This document shows, piece after piece, positions 18,209-26,978 of a stretch of DNA of 64,000 nt. The notes under the pieces are model-generated. The model worked only from the letters and a program-made list of their open reading frames with translations. It did no database searches and had not been told where the DNA came from. Position numbers and translations under genes: made by a program. Location: positions 1 to 64,000 of the forward strand of contig NZ_JQEI01000033.1 in the NCBI RefSeq assembly GCF_000743355.1, given 5' to 3'. Numbering within the stretch: the stretch's first letter is position 1; each line of letters starts with the position of its first letter. This stretch comes from Serratia sp. Ag1. Its GTDB lineage: Bacteria; Pseudomonadota; Gammaproteobacteria; Enterobacterales; Enterobacteriaceae.

Positions 18209-18229
18209 CGGGGCACGGTTTGCGCCCCG
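18209..18229. terminator. Bidirectional terminator between blh and pdo
   Basis: Inverted repeat CGGGGC / GCCCCG with a 9-nt loop between two converging genes; A-rich on one side and a short T run (GGATTTTAC) on the other, as expected for a two-way terminator. Confidence 0.6.
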
Positions 18230-18249
18230 CTGGATTTTACCCATGCTGA

Positions 18250-19110
18250 TTACAGACGATTTAACGGAATTTTCAAATAGTGGGTTCCATTGTCTTCTGC
18301 GGGTGGAAATTCGCCAGCTCGCACATTGACCTGAATAGCAGGTAACAGGAGCACGGGTGCTGCCAACGTTTTATCACGTGCTTGCCGTAGCGCCACAAAT
18401 GCCGCCAGCTCATTGCCGTCGTGAACATGAATATTGTGTAGCCGTTGTTCAGCCACGGTTGTTTGCCATTGTGCCTCGCGGCTGGCAGGCGGGTAATCAT
18501 GGCACACGTATAGGCGGGTTTCGCCAGGGAAACTGAGCAATTTACGGATAGAATGATAAAGCTGTTGCGCATCGCCACCGGGGAAGTCACAACGTGCAGT
18601 GCCCACATCCGGCATAAACAGTGTGTCACCAAGGAAGATCGCGTCAGCAACCTTAAATGCCATATCTGCTGGCGTATGGCCTGGCACGTGTAACGTCTGT
18701 ATGGTCAAGTCTCCCAATGCGAGCTTTTCACCATCGGCCAGCAGGCGATCAAACTGTGAACCGTCCAATGCAAATGAAGGCTCAAAGTTAAAAACATTCC
18801 TGAATACCCGTTGAACCTCTACAATTTTTTCACTGATGGCGATTTTGCCACCGAGCTTCTCACGCAAGTAGTGAGCGGCGGAGAGATGATCCGCATGAGC
18901 GTGCGTTTCCAATAGCCAAGTAACGTTCAACCGCTGTTGTTTCACATAGTCAATCAATCGATCGGCAGACGCCGTTTCGGTGCGGCCAGACTTTGGATCA
19001 TAGTCCATGACCGGGTCAATAATGGCCGCCAGCCCACCAACCCGATCGGCTAGCACATAACTGACGGTACCGGTAACCGGATCATAAAAACCCTCGATAA
19101 GTGGCATCAT
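18250..19110 (-). CDS. Persulfide dioxygenase (ETHE1-like metallo-beta-lactamase fold)
   Basis: 286 residues. The metal-binding motif THAHADH (about residues 85-91) and the downstream His of VPGHTPADM and Asp of FLGDTLF (Fe site 2-His-1-Asp) place it in the mononuclear-iron persulfide dioxygenase branch of the metallo-beta-lactamase superfamily. It oxidises glutathione persulfide to sulfite. No rhodanese domain is attached. A GGAG 6 bases before the first of two ATGs supports this start. It is divergent from the ArsR-type regulator with a 126-bp shared control region and convergent with blh. Confidence 0.85.
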   Translation of the reverse strand: MMPLIEGFYDPVTGTVSYVLADRVGGLAAIIDPVMDYDPKSGRTETASADRLIDYVKQQRLNVTWLLETHAHADHLSAAHYLREKLGGKIAISEKIVEVQRVFRNVFNFEPSFALDGSQFDRLLADGEKLALGDLTIQTLHVPGHTPADMAFKVADAIFLGDTLFMPDVGTARCDFPGGDAQQLYHSIRKLLSFPGETRLYVCHDYPPASREAQWQTTVAEQRLHNIHVHDGNELAAFVALRQARDKTLAAPVLLLPAIQVNVRAGEFPPAEDNGTHYLKIPLNRL

Positions 19111-19157
19111 GGCGTACTCCTCATCTGTAAACTTGGCTGGTTCGCTTTCGGTGACTC

Positions 19158-19195
19158 TTGCATTTATTATACAATATTATATTATATAAAAATGT
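19158..19195. promoter_or_regulatory. A/T-rich operator region between pdo and the ArsR regulator
   Basis: The 126-bp divergent spacer has an extremely A/T-rich block with repeated ATTATA units and the self-complementary TTATATAA at 19182-19189, the same half-site as in the sqr/blh dyad. TTGCAT (19158-19163) and TATTAT about 16 bases on may form the regulator's own promoter. Autoregulation by the BigR-type protein is inferred. Confidence 0.45.
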
Positions 19196-19236
19196 AAAAT
19201 GTTTTATGTATTTTATCAAGATGTCAGGAGCCGCCA

Positions 19237-19578
19237 ATGGGTAATGAACTCATTGATCAGAAAAAAATGCGTGATGCAGCAAGTTCGGCTGTCACGGTAT
19301 TACGCGCATTAGCCAACGATGACCGGCTTCTGCTTCTGTGCCATCTCAGCCAGGGAGAAGCCTCCGTGGGGCAAATGGAAAGCATTCTGGGGATCGGCCA
19401 ACCCACGCTCTCACAGCAACTCGGGGTAATGCGGCGTATGCAGTTGGTTGCCACGCGCCGTGAAGGGAAGCAGATTTTCTACCGTATTGATGATCCCAAT
19501 GTATTGATATTGCTCAATACGTTATACCAACTTTATTGCCCGAAAGATGACGCAGAAGGTGTTAATCATGACCATTAA
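19237..19578 (+). CDS. bigR: BigR/SqrR-type ArsR-family persulfide-sensing repressor
   Basis: 113 residues, a typical ArsR winged helix. The recognition helix region is GQPTLSQQLGVMRRMQL and the wing is TRREGKQIFYRI. Two cysteines, Cys35 (LLLLCHLSQ) and Cys101 (LYQLYCPKD), are 66 residues apart, the same spacing as the two redox cysteines of BigR that form a disulfide or polysulfide link with reactive sulfur. No ArsR metal motif is present. AGGAG precedes the ATG. It is the first gene of the bigR-pmpA-pmpB-tauE run and its stop overlaps the next start by 11 bases. It likely represses the whole 16.3-21.3 kb module in the absence of sulfide. Confidence 0.87.
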   Translation: MGNELIDQKKMRDAASSAVTVLRALANDDRLLLLCHLSQGEASVGQMESILGIGQPTLSQQLGVMRRMQLVATRREGKQIFYRIDDPNVLILLNTLYQLYCPKDDAEGVNHDH

Positions 19579-19996
19579 TCTGACACAATTCACCCCTTTC
19601 CTGAGTTTTTCCGGGGGGCTGTTAATCGGCTGTGCGGCTTGGGTATTAATCCTTTTTTGTGGGCGTATTGCCGGGATCAGCGGCATTCTCGGCGGGCTAC
19701 TTTCTTCAGGCATCCCCGATCGCGGCTGGCGCCTGGCCTTTCTCATCGGCCTGATCATTTCGCCTGCTTTGTACAGCCTCATTCACCCACTCCCTACCAG
19801 TGAGATTTCTGCTTCCTGGCCTATCGTGATCGTCGCCGGGTTACTGGTTGGCATCGGCACCCGTTACGGTTCAGGTTGCACCAGTGGCCACGGTGTCTGC
19901 GGTTTATCCCGCCTATCCCCCCGCTCTTTGGTCGCTACGGTGGTCTTTATGGCGGTTGCCTTTGTCACCGTCTGGCTGATGGGTTCTCTGGCCTAA
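19568..19996 (+). CDS. YeeE/YedE-family sulfur transporter subunit A
   Basis: 142 residues from the ATG inside the end of the regulator gene. Four hydrophobic segments and the family signature GSGCTSGHGVCGLSRLSPRS (about residues 97-116), with cysteines that line the thiosulfate/sulfur path in related TsuA-type transporters. It corresponds to PmpA-like half-proteins that work with a second half (next gene). It is embedded in the inner membrane and probably moves a sulfur species across it as part of sulfide detoxification. Confidence 0.83.
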   Translation: MTINLTQFTPFLSFSGGLLIGCAAWVLILFCGRIAGISGILGGLLSSGIPDRGWRLAFLIGLIISPALYSLIHPLPTSEISASWPIVIVAGLLVGIGTRYGSGCTSGHGVCGLSRLSPRSLVATVVFMAVAFVTVWLMGSLA

Positions 19997-20033
19997 ACAC
20001 CTGTTCACACAGTAACTCGCTCAAGGAGCACGT

Positions 20034-20465
20034 ATGAATCTGTTTTTTTCGCTATTAGCTGGTGTGATATTTGGCCTCGGATTACTGATCAGCGGTATGG
20101 CGAACCCCGCCAAAGTCATTGGGTTTCTGGATATCACCCGTCTCTGGGATCCGTCCTTAGCGTTTGTCATGGGCGGCGCTATCAGCGTCGGTTTTTTCGC
20201 TTTTCGCTCGATGAAAAAACGCACGCAATCAGTTTGCGGTGGCGCAATACACCTGCCCAGCAACACAAAGATTGATAAACGTTTGATTGGTGGTGCCATT
20301 CTGTTTGGCCTCGGCTGGGGGTTGGCAGGAATCTGCCCTGGGCCTGCGCTAGTGTTACTCGGTGCCGGAGTAGGCAAAGGTATTGCCTTTGTAGCCGCGA
20401 TGCTCGCGGGCATGCTGATTTTCGAACAGCTTGAAAAGGCCAGAAAAGAGCGTCAGGCCAAATAA
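20034..20465 (+). CDS. YeeE/YedE-family sulfur transporter subunit B
   Basis: 143 residues, four predicted membrane segments. The motifs ISGMANPAKVIGFLDI (about 22-37) and GLAGICPGPALVLLG (about 101-115) are those of the second YeeE half. AAGGAG lies before the ATG. The gene is 37 bases after its partner. Together the two halves resemble one full YeeE/TsuA transporter. Substrate (thiosulfate, sulfite or polysulfide) is not decided by sequence. Confidence 0.83.
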   Translation: MNLFFSLLAGVIFGLGLLISGMANPAKVIGFLDITRLWDPSLAFVMGGAISVGFFAFRSMKKRTQSVCGGAIHLPSNTKIDKRLIGGAILFGLGWGLAGICPGPALVLLGAGVGKGIAFVAAMLAGMLIFEQLEKARKERQAK

Positions 20466-20492
20466 CGCTCATCTGTCACGCAAGGAAAGATC

Positions 20493-21296
20493 ATGGTCAT
20501 CTCGCTATTATTGGGCTTGTGCGTGGGTGCAGTACTGGGTATTACCGGAGCAGGCGGTGGCATTTTTGCCATTCCGGCCTTGGTGATGGGGATGGGATGG
20601 TCCCTGCAACAATCCGTGCCTGTTGCCTTGGTTGCCGTTGCTGGCAGCGCAGCCTTGGGGGCTTTTGAAGCCTGGCGCAAGAATCTGGTGCGCTACCGTG
20701 CGGCCTTCGTCATGACGCTGGCAGGGATGCCAATGGTGGCGGTCGGATCCTTTGTCGCCCATCGCACTTCTCCGGCGTTGCTGACCATACTGTTTGCCGG
20801 TGTGATGCTGGTTGTTGCCTGGCGGCTCCTACGTTCCCCTGCGATCACGATGACTCAAACATATCCGATAGCCTTGGATGAGCAGACTGGCCGCTTTATC
20901 TGGGTGTTAAATACCTGGTTATTATTCCTCGGGTTTGGCGCGATAACCGGCTTTATGACCGGGTTACTTGCCGTGGGCGGTGGTTTTATTCTCGTGCCTT
21001 TACTCAGGCAATTCTCCCCTTTGTCTATGCACAGTTGCATCGCCACATCGTTGCTGGTAGTCGCTCTGGTCAGCTCCAGCGGTATTGTCACGGCAATTAT
21101 GCATGGGGCCACCCTACCTTTTCCCTTTACCCTATGGTTTGTTTTCAGCATGGTAACCGGGATGTTGATTGGCAGACGATTGAGCCACCATTTACCCGCA
21201 AGTTGGGTACAAAAAGGGTTCGCCGGGTTGTTGATCACTGTCGCCCTGGGGATGGCAATTCATTCAGCCAACACCATCATGACCTCTGCGCTATGA
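20493..21296 (+). CDS. TauE/SafE-family sulfite/organosulfonate exporter
   Basis: 267 residues with about eight hydrophobic segments arranged as two similar halves: GAVLGITGAGGGIFAIPAL near the start and GFMTGLLAVGGGFILVPLL in the second half, the paired glycine motifs of TauE/SafE. It begins 27 bases after the YeeE half. In this setting it likely exports sulfite made by the persulfide dioxygenase. It is the last gene of the bigR operon and converges on the AraC-type gene. Confidence 0.85.
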   Translation: MVISLLLGLCVGAVLGITGAGGGIFAIPALVMGMGWSLQQSVPVALVAVAGSAALGAFEAWRKNLVRYRAAFVMTLAGMPMVAVGSFVAHRTSPALLTILFAGVMLVVAWRLLRSPAITMTQTYPIALDEQTGRFIWVLNTWLLFLGFGAITGFMTGLLAVGGGFILVPLLRQFSPLSMHSCIATSLLVVALVSSSGIVTAIMHGATLPFPFTLWFVFSMVTGMLIGRRLSHHLPASWVQKGFAGLLITVALGMAIHSANTIMTSAL

Positions 21297-21408
21297 TGGC
21301 GATTCTGAATACGCTTAATTGGCTACATTCGCTGTTACCCTTGATGAGGAATACGCGAGCAATGAGGCACTCAATCGCTTCTCTTTCCCAGCAAAACATG
21401 AAATTACC

Positions 21409-22416
21409 TTAAATGCGTTTCAGGCTTTGGCTGGGTGTTTCACCAAAGCGCGCTTTGTATTCCGCACTAAAACGCCCCATATGAGCAAATCCCCAGCGTA
21501 GCGCCACCCCGGTAACGCTGCTGGCTTCCCCCGAAAGCAGCTCTAAACGTACCCGTTCCATACGCACGTCCCGCAAATATTTCATTGGGCTGACATCCAG
21601 AAAGTCTTTAAAACCTGCATACAGGCTACGCATACTGACACCTGCGATCTGTGCCAGTTGTTCCATCACGATAGGTTCATGGGCATGGGCCTGCAAATAT
21701 TCCTGTGCTTTGCGCACATGCTTGGGCCGGATCATGGAGCGGTTCTTGCTAAGGTGGTCTTTATAATTATGTTGATGTACGGAAAGCAATGTGACGGAAA
21801 CCAATTGCTCAATTTGCGACACAATGAGCTTATGTTGCAGGATATCGGGATTCTTGCTGGCAGATTCCAGCAAGTAACTCATTAATGCGCGCCAGACTTG
21901 GCACTCTTGCCAGGCAAAACCCAGTTCAAAAACCAAAGGAGACTCGAACGCATGACCCAGTTGCCCTACCAAGGTTCGTTCTAACAAAGAGCGCGAAATC
22001 CGTACCAGAAACTGATCGTTGTCGGCAGCCCAGCGCATCTGGGTTGACTCTTCTGGACTGATCAAGGAGGCAAGCGCTGGTGTGGAATGCAGCGATCTCC
22101 CCCCACTGTCAATGATGGCGGTTCCTGTCAGTGGCATCTGCACCAGAAAAAAAGCCTCTAACTTGTCTGGCACGAGCGCAACCTCGGTTCCATAGCGTAA
22201 ACGGCCAAGAGCGATATCCCCCATGGGGATATAATGCATTCTGGCATCAAATTTCGGCCCATTATCGAGTAACGTCATCTGACAAGGTTTCAGCACCCGC
22301 CCAACGATGGATTTCACTTCTTCAGGATCGCTTGAAGTAAACAATAAATGCTCTGGCGCACCCAGTTGATTTTCAATTTGCTGTCTTGGAGATTGGGACC
22401 ACGATTTATTCCACAT
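21409..22416 (-). CDS. AraC/XylS-family transcriptional activator
   Basis: 335 residues from the ATG spaced 8 bases after GGAGG (a GTG lies directly before it). Residues about 40-215 form the AraC_binding_2-type sensor domain seen in BenR, XylS and FeaR-like regulators of aromatic degradation. The C-terminal double helix-turn-helix includes MEQLAQIAGVSMRSLYAGFK and VALRWGFAHMGRFSAEYKA with the RFGETPSQSL end. It sits downstream of iorA-iorB-thioesterase in the same direction. TGCA-N6-GGATA repeats, the XylS/BenR recognition pattern, are present upstream of this gene and upstream of iorA, which links it to control of these operons. Inducer unknown, probably an aromatic acid. Confidence 0.85.
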   Translation of the reverse strand: MWNKSWSQSPRQQIENQLGAPEHLLFTSSDPEEVKSIVGRVLKPCQMTLLDNGPKFDARMHYIPMGDIALGRLRYGTEVALVPDKLEAFFLVQMPLTGTAIIDSGGRSLHSTPALASLISPEESTQMRWAADNDQFLVRISRSLLERTLVGQLGHAFESPLVFELGFAWQECQVWRALMSYLLESASKNPDILQHKLIVSQIEQLVSVTLLSVHQHNYKDHLSKNRSMIRPKHVRKAQEYLQAHAHEPIVMEQLAQIAGVSMRSLYAGFKDFLDVSPMKYLRDVRMERVRLELLSGEASSVTGVALRWGFAHMGRFSAEYKARFGETPSQSLKRI

Positions 22417-22572
22417 CACAGGTGCCTCCTATCAAATATGATGGATACGACGAGTCGTTCTTGAGGCACTGCCTGACTCTCGACGTATTCCCTCTTAGTC
22501 TCCATATTGACTTAGTCTCTTTCTTTTTTAAGAAAAATTAACTTTAAATTAACATTTCGAGCTAACCATCAC

Positions 22573-22608
22573 TATCCGATTAATGATTTTTACTATCCAA
22601 ATAATGCA
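22573..22608 (-). promoter_or_regulatory. XylS/BenR-type direct repeat upstream of the AraC-family gene
   Basis: Read on the minus strand: TGCA-TTATTT-GGATA at 22608-22594 matches the XylS consensus TGCA-N6-GGNTA fully, and a second, weaker copy (ATCA-TTAATC-GGATA) follows at 22587-22573, offset by 21 bases as in XylS targets. It points toward the AraC-family gene, 157 bases before its start, so autoregulation is likely. Confidence 0.55.
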
Positions 22609-22767
22609 CAAAAGCGAAATACCTGATTGGGTAGACACTTCAGGGGGATATCTTCGTGTTTAACGGGTAGAACATGCAGACAGATGAGACGATAGGAGTG
22701 ACGTTCGATGAGTTCTTGCAAAATTCGTTTTAGCATCTCGCTGTTTTGGCACCCAGTGGAGCCAGAA

Positions 22768-22790
22768 TGCCTGCCCCAACAGGGCAGGCA
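22768..22790 (-). terminator. Putative terminator of the ior-thioesterase operon
   Basis: Perfect 9-bp stem TGCCTGCCC / GGGCAGGCA with a 5-nt loop, 58 bases after the thioesterase stop. The T run that follows is short. The rest of the 22417-22847 gap holds the AraC-family promoter and operator and no gene. Confidence 0.55.
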
Positions 22791-22847
22791 AGTGGTTATC
22801 AACAAACTGTTTTGAGTTTGGGATAACCCGATCTCTTTCCAAATGGA

Positions 22848-23273
22848 TTAGGCTCTCAGATGATTGCCTGTTAAGGCGTGGTATAACTCATCGGGGATCG
22901 GGATGGCCCGGTGGGTATCCAACGAGGTGGTGACATAGGTTTGCGTCACCTGCATCCGCAATTCGCCCTCGTTGCTGATGCAGCGCTGTTTCAGTACGAG
23001 AGATTTTTGCCCAATGCGTTCAACCTGTAATTCCAGGTGTACATCGTCCCCCATGCGGCTGACGGCTTTAAACTCCGCATCAATGTGAACAGTAGGTATA
23101 CCGTAACGTTGTTCGATAATGAAACCCGCGAAGCCCTGCGGAATGAGCTGATCAAACCAGGCCTCCAGTAAATTGTTAAACATGACAAAATATTGAGGGT
23201 AGAAAACGATACCCGCCGGATCGCACTCGGAAAAGTGGATTCGATGGGGTTGAGTAAATTTAAGCGGTTCCAT
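22848..23273 (-). CDS. Hotdog-fold acyl-CoA thioesterase
   Basis: 141 residues, the size of 4-hydroxybenzoyl-CoA thioesterases. The signature is IHFSECDPAGIVFYPQYF (about residues 12-29), with the catalytic Asp in ECDPAG, followed by the central hotdog helix NNLLEAWFD. It begins 10 bases after iorB, so it is translated from the same transcript. In this position it would cleave the arylacetyl-CoA made by IorAB to a free arylacetate and CoA. That coupling is an inference from context; the substrate itself cannot be read. Confidence 0.82.
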   Translation of the reverse strand: MEPLKFTQPHRIHFSECDPAGIVFYPQYFVMFNNLLEAWFDQLIPQGFAGFIIEQRYGIPTVHIDAEFKAVSRMGDDVHLELQVERIGQKSLVLKQRCISNEGELRMQVTQTYVTTSLDTHRAIPIPDELYHALTGNHLRA

Positions 23274-23283
23274 CCTTCACTCC

Positions 23284-24771
23284 TTAAACCAGGGCCAGGC
23301 GCTGTTGACAGGCCCGTAATTGATCACCCTGTTCGTCAGCCAAAGCGGCTTCACGCAGGGCATGTAAACTCGCTGGTGCAAGCCGTGAGCCATAACGGTC
23401 GACGACATCCATCAAGGTCTGAAAATTACGCCATCCTCGAGCATGGGTATCGCTGTATCCTTTGACCAGGCGTTGGCATTGAACCACTTCCTGAGCCAAC
23501 GCCGGGTTCATCGCCGCAGCTTTCGTCACCCGTTGCAACCAGGCTTCAATACGGGCCGTTTCACGCTGATGGCGCAAGGTACAGCGCCGCCCACGCCGCC
23601 AACTGGCCAAGAGATACAGCAACATGAACCCGTGAAAAGAGCTGGTTTTAATAACTCGCCCTTGGCGGGTTATTTTGCCAAGCAGGCGATTAAAACCATG
23701 TGGCCGCAGTAGCCAATGGCCCAGTTTCGCAGGCAGAGTTTCACAGATTTCCTCTACGCGGGGATGCATGAACTCATGAATCTCCAGCAACTGATTTTCT
23801 GCCACCCGCACTTCTTGGCGCACGCGCGCAAAGCGGCTGGCCCGAATCTTGAGAGAGGCAACGCGCATGATGTCCTCATAGGACATCCATAACGCTAAAT
23901 GACGGGCGGTTTCCTGCAATAAGCGCGGATCCTCGAATCCTGCCTGCTGCTGCAATTGCTGCAAATGATCCAGATACGAGGCAGCATAGGCCAGATCCTG
24001 ATAATCAATCAGGCGACGTACTCCCTCGGTGGCAAAATAGTGCACCGCAGGAGGGAGTTCGTGGGTTATACGCTCAAGCAACGCCGCTACTTGCTGATGT
24101 TTCGGAGCTGGATGCGGCAATGCAGGGCTGACGTCTGGCTCTTCCCCTTGCGCTCTTTCAGCCCCCAGCGTAAAAGCACGCAGACTGGGTTCGACACCAA
24201 CACCGCCGCGCACGATGGTGGCTTCGAATTGCGCACGGTTAAAAGGCAAAGCTCCCGAGCCTGAGAGCGCCCCAAACAGCACGGCACTGATCACACTGCC
24301 GCTTTGCTGTGCGGCAGCAGCCATATCGAAGCGAATCACCCGCTGCGCCGCCTGATCTATCTGGCGAATCAAGGCATCGCTGCTGACTCGCCCATCCCCC
24401 AGCGCTGATTTTTCTGTGATGGAATAAACGCGGTGAGTTGACGTAATCAAGGTGGTGTTCTCTCTCGTCACGAGCCCCCGTTGTACGGCCCGGCCTGCTT
24501 CCATCAATTCGGAGGCGAGAACGATATCCACATCGCCAGGCATTGGCATCAGCGCCAGCACCGGGGCTGGTGTGGCTGGGTTATCTGCGCCGGGGAACAG
24601 CTCAACGTAATAGATAGTGGCCCCCGTCCGCTGCGCCACTCCAGGTACCGAAGTGGTTTGGGCAAAATAACCATTCTCTTCGCCAAGATTAACCAGCCAG
24701 TCGGCTAAGACCCCACCGCCCTCTCCCCCCATTGCCAGAATGGCAATTTTGATAGGTTGTAATGCAATCAT
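23284..24771 (-). CDS. iorB: Indolepyruvate oxidoreductase subunit beta, long form
   Basis: 495 residues. The N-terminal 200 residues are the gamma-type domain of 2-oxoacid:acceptor oxidoreductases, starting IAILAMGGEGGGVLADWLV and with GVAQRTGATIYYVELF and the ASELMEAGRAVQRG block. The C-terminal 280 residues are a helical extension typical of the long IorB form of aerobic and facultative bacteria. It forms the catalytic complex with IorA, converting arylpyruvates and CoA to arylacetyl-CoA. The gene starts 11 bases after iorA. Electron acceptor unknown. Confidence 0.85.
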   Translation of the reverse strand: MIALQPIKIAILAMGGEGGGVLADWLVNLGEENGYFAQTTSVPGVAQRTGATIYYVELFPGADNPATPAPVLALMPMPGDVDIVLASELMEAGRAVQRGLVTRENTTLITSTHRVYSITEKSALGDGRVSSDALIRQIDQAAQRVIRFDMAAAAQQSGSVISAVLFGALSGSGALPFNRAQFEATIVRGGVGVEPSLRAFTLGAERAQGEEPDVSPALPHPAPKHQQVAALLERITHELPPAVHYFATEGVRRLIDYQDLAYAASYLDHLQQLQQQAGFEDPRLLQETARHLALWMSYEDIMRVASLKIRASRFARVRQEVRVAENQLLEIHEFMHPRVEEICETLPAKLGHWLLRPHGFNRLLGKITRQGRVIKTSSFHGFMLLYLLASWRRGRRCTLRHQRETARIEAWLQRVTKAAAMNPALAQEVVQCQRLVKGYSDTHARGWRNFQTLMDVVDRYGSRLAPASLHALREAALADEQGDQLRACQQRLALV

Positions 24772-24782
24772 CCGTCTTCCCC

Positions 24783-26978
24783 TTAAAAACTCAGCCGTGC
24801 GCGCTGCTGGCTATCACGACGCTGTAACCAACCAATCACCTTGTGGCGTAGCCAATGAGAACCGCGTTCCCAACGTGTTGGATGGGTAATAATCTGTGCC
24901 TTGAAGAAGGACGGGCAGAGTACGGCAGCATGAGAAACCTCTCCGCATAACCCGCACCCCACACAGCTCTCCAAGACCGTAGCCACCGGATCGGTGCGTA
25001 GTGGGTCAGGATTGGGGGCGATCGATAACGATGGGCAGCCGGATAAACGGATACAGGAATGATCGCCAGTACAGGTATCAGGATCAACACCGAAACGTTC
25101 GCGCAGGACACGCTTACCCGCTGCAATGGCGCTGCGGGTGTGCTTTTTCTCACGGCGCTGCTTATTCAGCATGCATTCACTTTGGGCAATCAAAACCTTT
25201 GGGCCAGCTTCCTGGGTGGTTAATGCCTCACGCAACGTCCTGACCATCGTTTTCAAATCGTAAGTATGTGTGATGGTTTTCACCCAATTCACACCCACCC
25301 CGCGCACGGCACGTTCAATTTCATGCCCGGTACTACGGGTGGGATTCAGCGCAGTAGAAGAGAGAATGTCTTGCCCACCGGTAGCGGCGGTATAGCGGTT
25401 ATCGACGATGACCGTCAGATTATTGCTGCGGTTAAAAACGCTGTTGGCAATGCCGCTGGTTAAACCGTTGTGCCAGAAGCCGCCATCGCCCATCACCGAG
25501 ATCGCCCGTTTATTGGCTTCGACATTGAGAGCTGCGGCTCCCGCTCCCCCTAAGCCATAACCCATGGTGGTGTTCCCCAGATTGAACGGCGGTAAAATAG
25601 AGAACAGATGGCAGCCGATATCCACACTGATATGGTGCGATCCCAGTTCACGCTCCACCAGTTTCATGGCAGTAAAGATCGGGCGCTCAGGGCAGCCGGT
25701 ACAGAAACCTGGTGGGCGAGCCTGCACGGTTTCGGCTAAAGCCGGTGCTGCCGCCGCATTAATAAAATTATCAGGTTGTTGGGGATAGGAAGGGAGAGCC
25801 ACGGTCGGGATCCGCACCATCCCAACAGCGGCATTGACCGGTGAGGTAATTTTACCGTAACGCTCCAGAAAGGAACGCAAGCCAGCAAGCACCGTAGCGG
25901 TGTTGTATTCACCAGCCATGGGTAACAGATCTTTACCGTGTAAGACGAGATCAAGCTGCTGTTGACGCAGAATATTCGCCACATTCTGCTCGACGAAATT
26001 TGGCTGGCCCTCTTCCAGCAGCAGGATAGCTTGCTTGTTGTGGCAGAACCGCTTGAATTCGTCCTCCACCAACGGGTAGGCCACGTTCATGACATACAGG
26101 GGAATTTTCGACTCACCGAACACATCCGCCAAACCAAGTTGGTTAAGGGCGCGGATCAACGTGTTGTAGCAACCGCCTTGCAGAACAATTCCGACATCAT
26201 CCGCCTGTTCCGAGAAAAACTCGTTCAGGCCCCGTTGCTGAATAAATTGCACCGCCGCAGGCCAGCGATCTTCGATTTTTTCTTTTTCATGGCAAAAATT
26301 CGCGGGGGGCAAGACGATACGGCTGAGAGAGCGGGTTGGGTTCTCGAGCGCTTGTTTAACGGTAAATTCCGGTGCCCGATTATCCGCACAGACAAATTGC
26401 CCGTGCACATGACAAGAACGGATACGCATCTGGAGCATCACCGGGGTATTACTGGCCTCGGATAGTTCAAACCCATCTTTAACCGCTTGCACGATCGAAG
26501 GCAGATTCGGGCGCGGATCAAGCAACCAGATTTGTGATTTCATGGCAAAAGCGTGGCTCCGCTCTTGCATAATAGAGGAGCCTTCACCGTAGTCTTCACC
26601 AACGATGATCAAAGCCCCCCCTAGCACGCCCCCCGAGGCCAGGTTCGCTAAAGCATCGGAAGCCACGTTAGTGCCCACCGTAGCTTTAAACGTTACCGCG
26701 CCACGCAGAGGATAGTTTACCGAGGCCGCCAGAGTCGCAGCAGCTGTGGCCTCACTGGCACTATTTTCAAAACGGATACCATATTCAGAGAGAATATCCT
26801 GCGCATCGGCCAATACGTCCATCAAATGGGAAATAGGCGCTCCTTGATAGCCCGCAACATAAGAGACACCGGATTCCAACAGCGCCTTGGTCACTGCCAA
26901 GATCCCTTCACCACGAAAAAGTTGCCCTTCGCTCAGGCGTAATTTCTTTACTTCTTGAACAAACGAACGTTCAGCCAT
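24783..26978 (-). CDS. iorA: Indolepyruvate oxidoreductase subunit alpha, thiamine-diphosphate and Fe-S subunit
   Basis: 731 residues. Order: pyrimidine-binding domain (GYQGAPISHLMDVLADAQ near 42-59, EATAAATLAASVNYP), a middle domain, then the thiamine-diphosphate domain with GCPERPIF, VDIGCH and the motif GDGGFWHNGLTSGIANSVFN, and a C-terminal ferredoxin-like part with CTGDHSC and CVGCGLCGEV for Fe-S binding. It decarboxylates aryl-2-oxoacids such as indolepyruvate and transfers the aryl-acyl group to CoA. It is the first gene of iorA-iorB-thioesterase. The Fe-S part is reduced compared with archaeal IorA (only one full CxxCxxC cluster motif is evident). Confidence 0.88.
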   Translation of the reverse strand: MAERSFVQEVKKLRLSEGQLFRGEGILAVTKALLESGVSYVAGYQGAPISHLMDVLADAQDILSEYGIRFENSASEATAAATLAASVNYPLRGAVTFKATVGTNVASDALANLASGGVLGGALIIVGEDYGEGSSIMQERSHAFAMKSQIWLLDPRPNLPSIVQAVKDGFELSEASNTPVMLQMRIRSCHVHGQFVCADNRAPEFTVKQALENPTRSLSRIVLPPANFCHEKEKIEDRWPAAVQFIQQRGLNEFFSEQADDVGIVLQGGCYNTLIRALNQLGLADVFGESKIPLYVMNVAYPLVEDEFKRFCHNKQAILLLEEGQPNFVEQNVANILRQQQLDLVLHGKDLLPMAGEYNTATVLAGLRSFLERYGKITSPVNAAVGMVRIPTVALPSYPQQPDNFINAAAAPALAETVQARPPGFCTGCPERPIFTAMKLVERELGSHHISVDIGCHLFSILPPFNLGNTTMGYGLGGAGAAALNVEANKRAISVMGDGGFWHNGLTSGIANSVFNRSNNLTVIVDNRYTAATGGQDILSSTALNPTRSTGHEIERAVRGVGVNWVKTITHTYDLKTMVRTLREALTTQEAGPKVLIAQSECMLNKQRREKKHTRSAIAAGKRVLRERFGVDPDTCTGDHSCIRLSGCPSLSIAPNPDPLRTDPVATVLESCVGCGLCGEVSHAAVLCPSFFKAQIITHPTRWERGSHWLRHKVIGWLQRRDSQQRARLSF

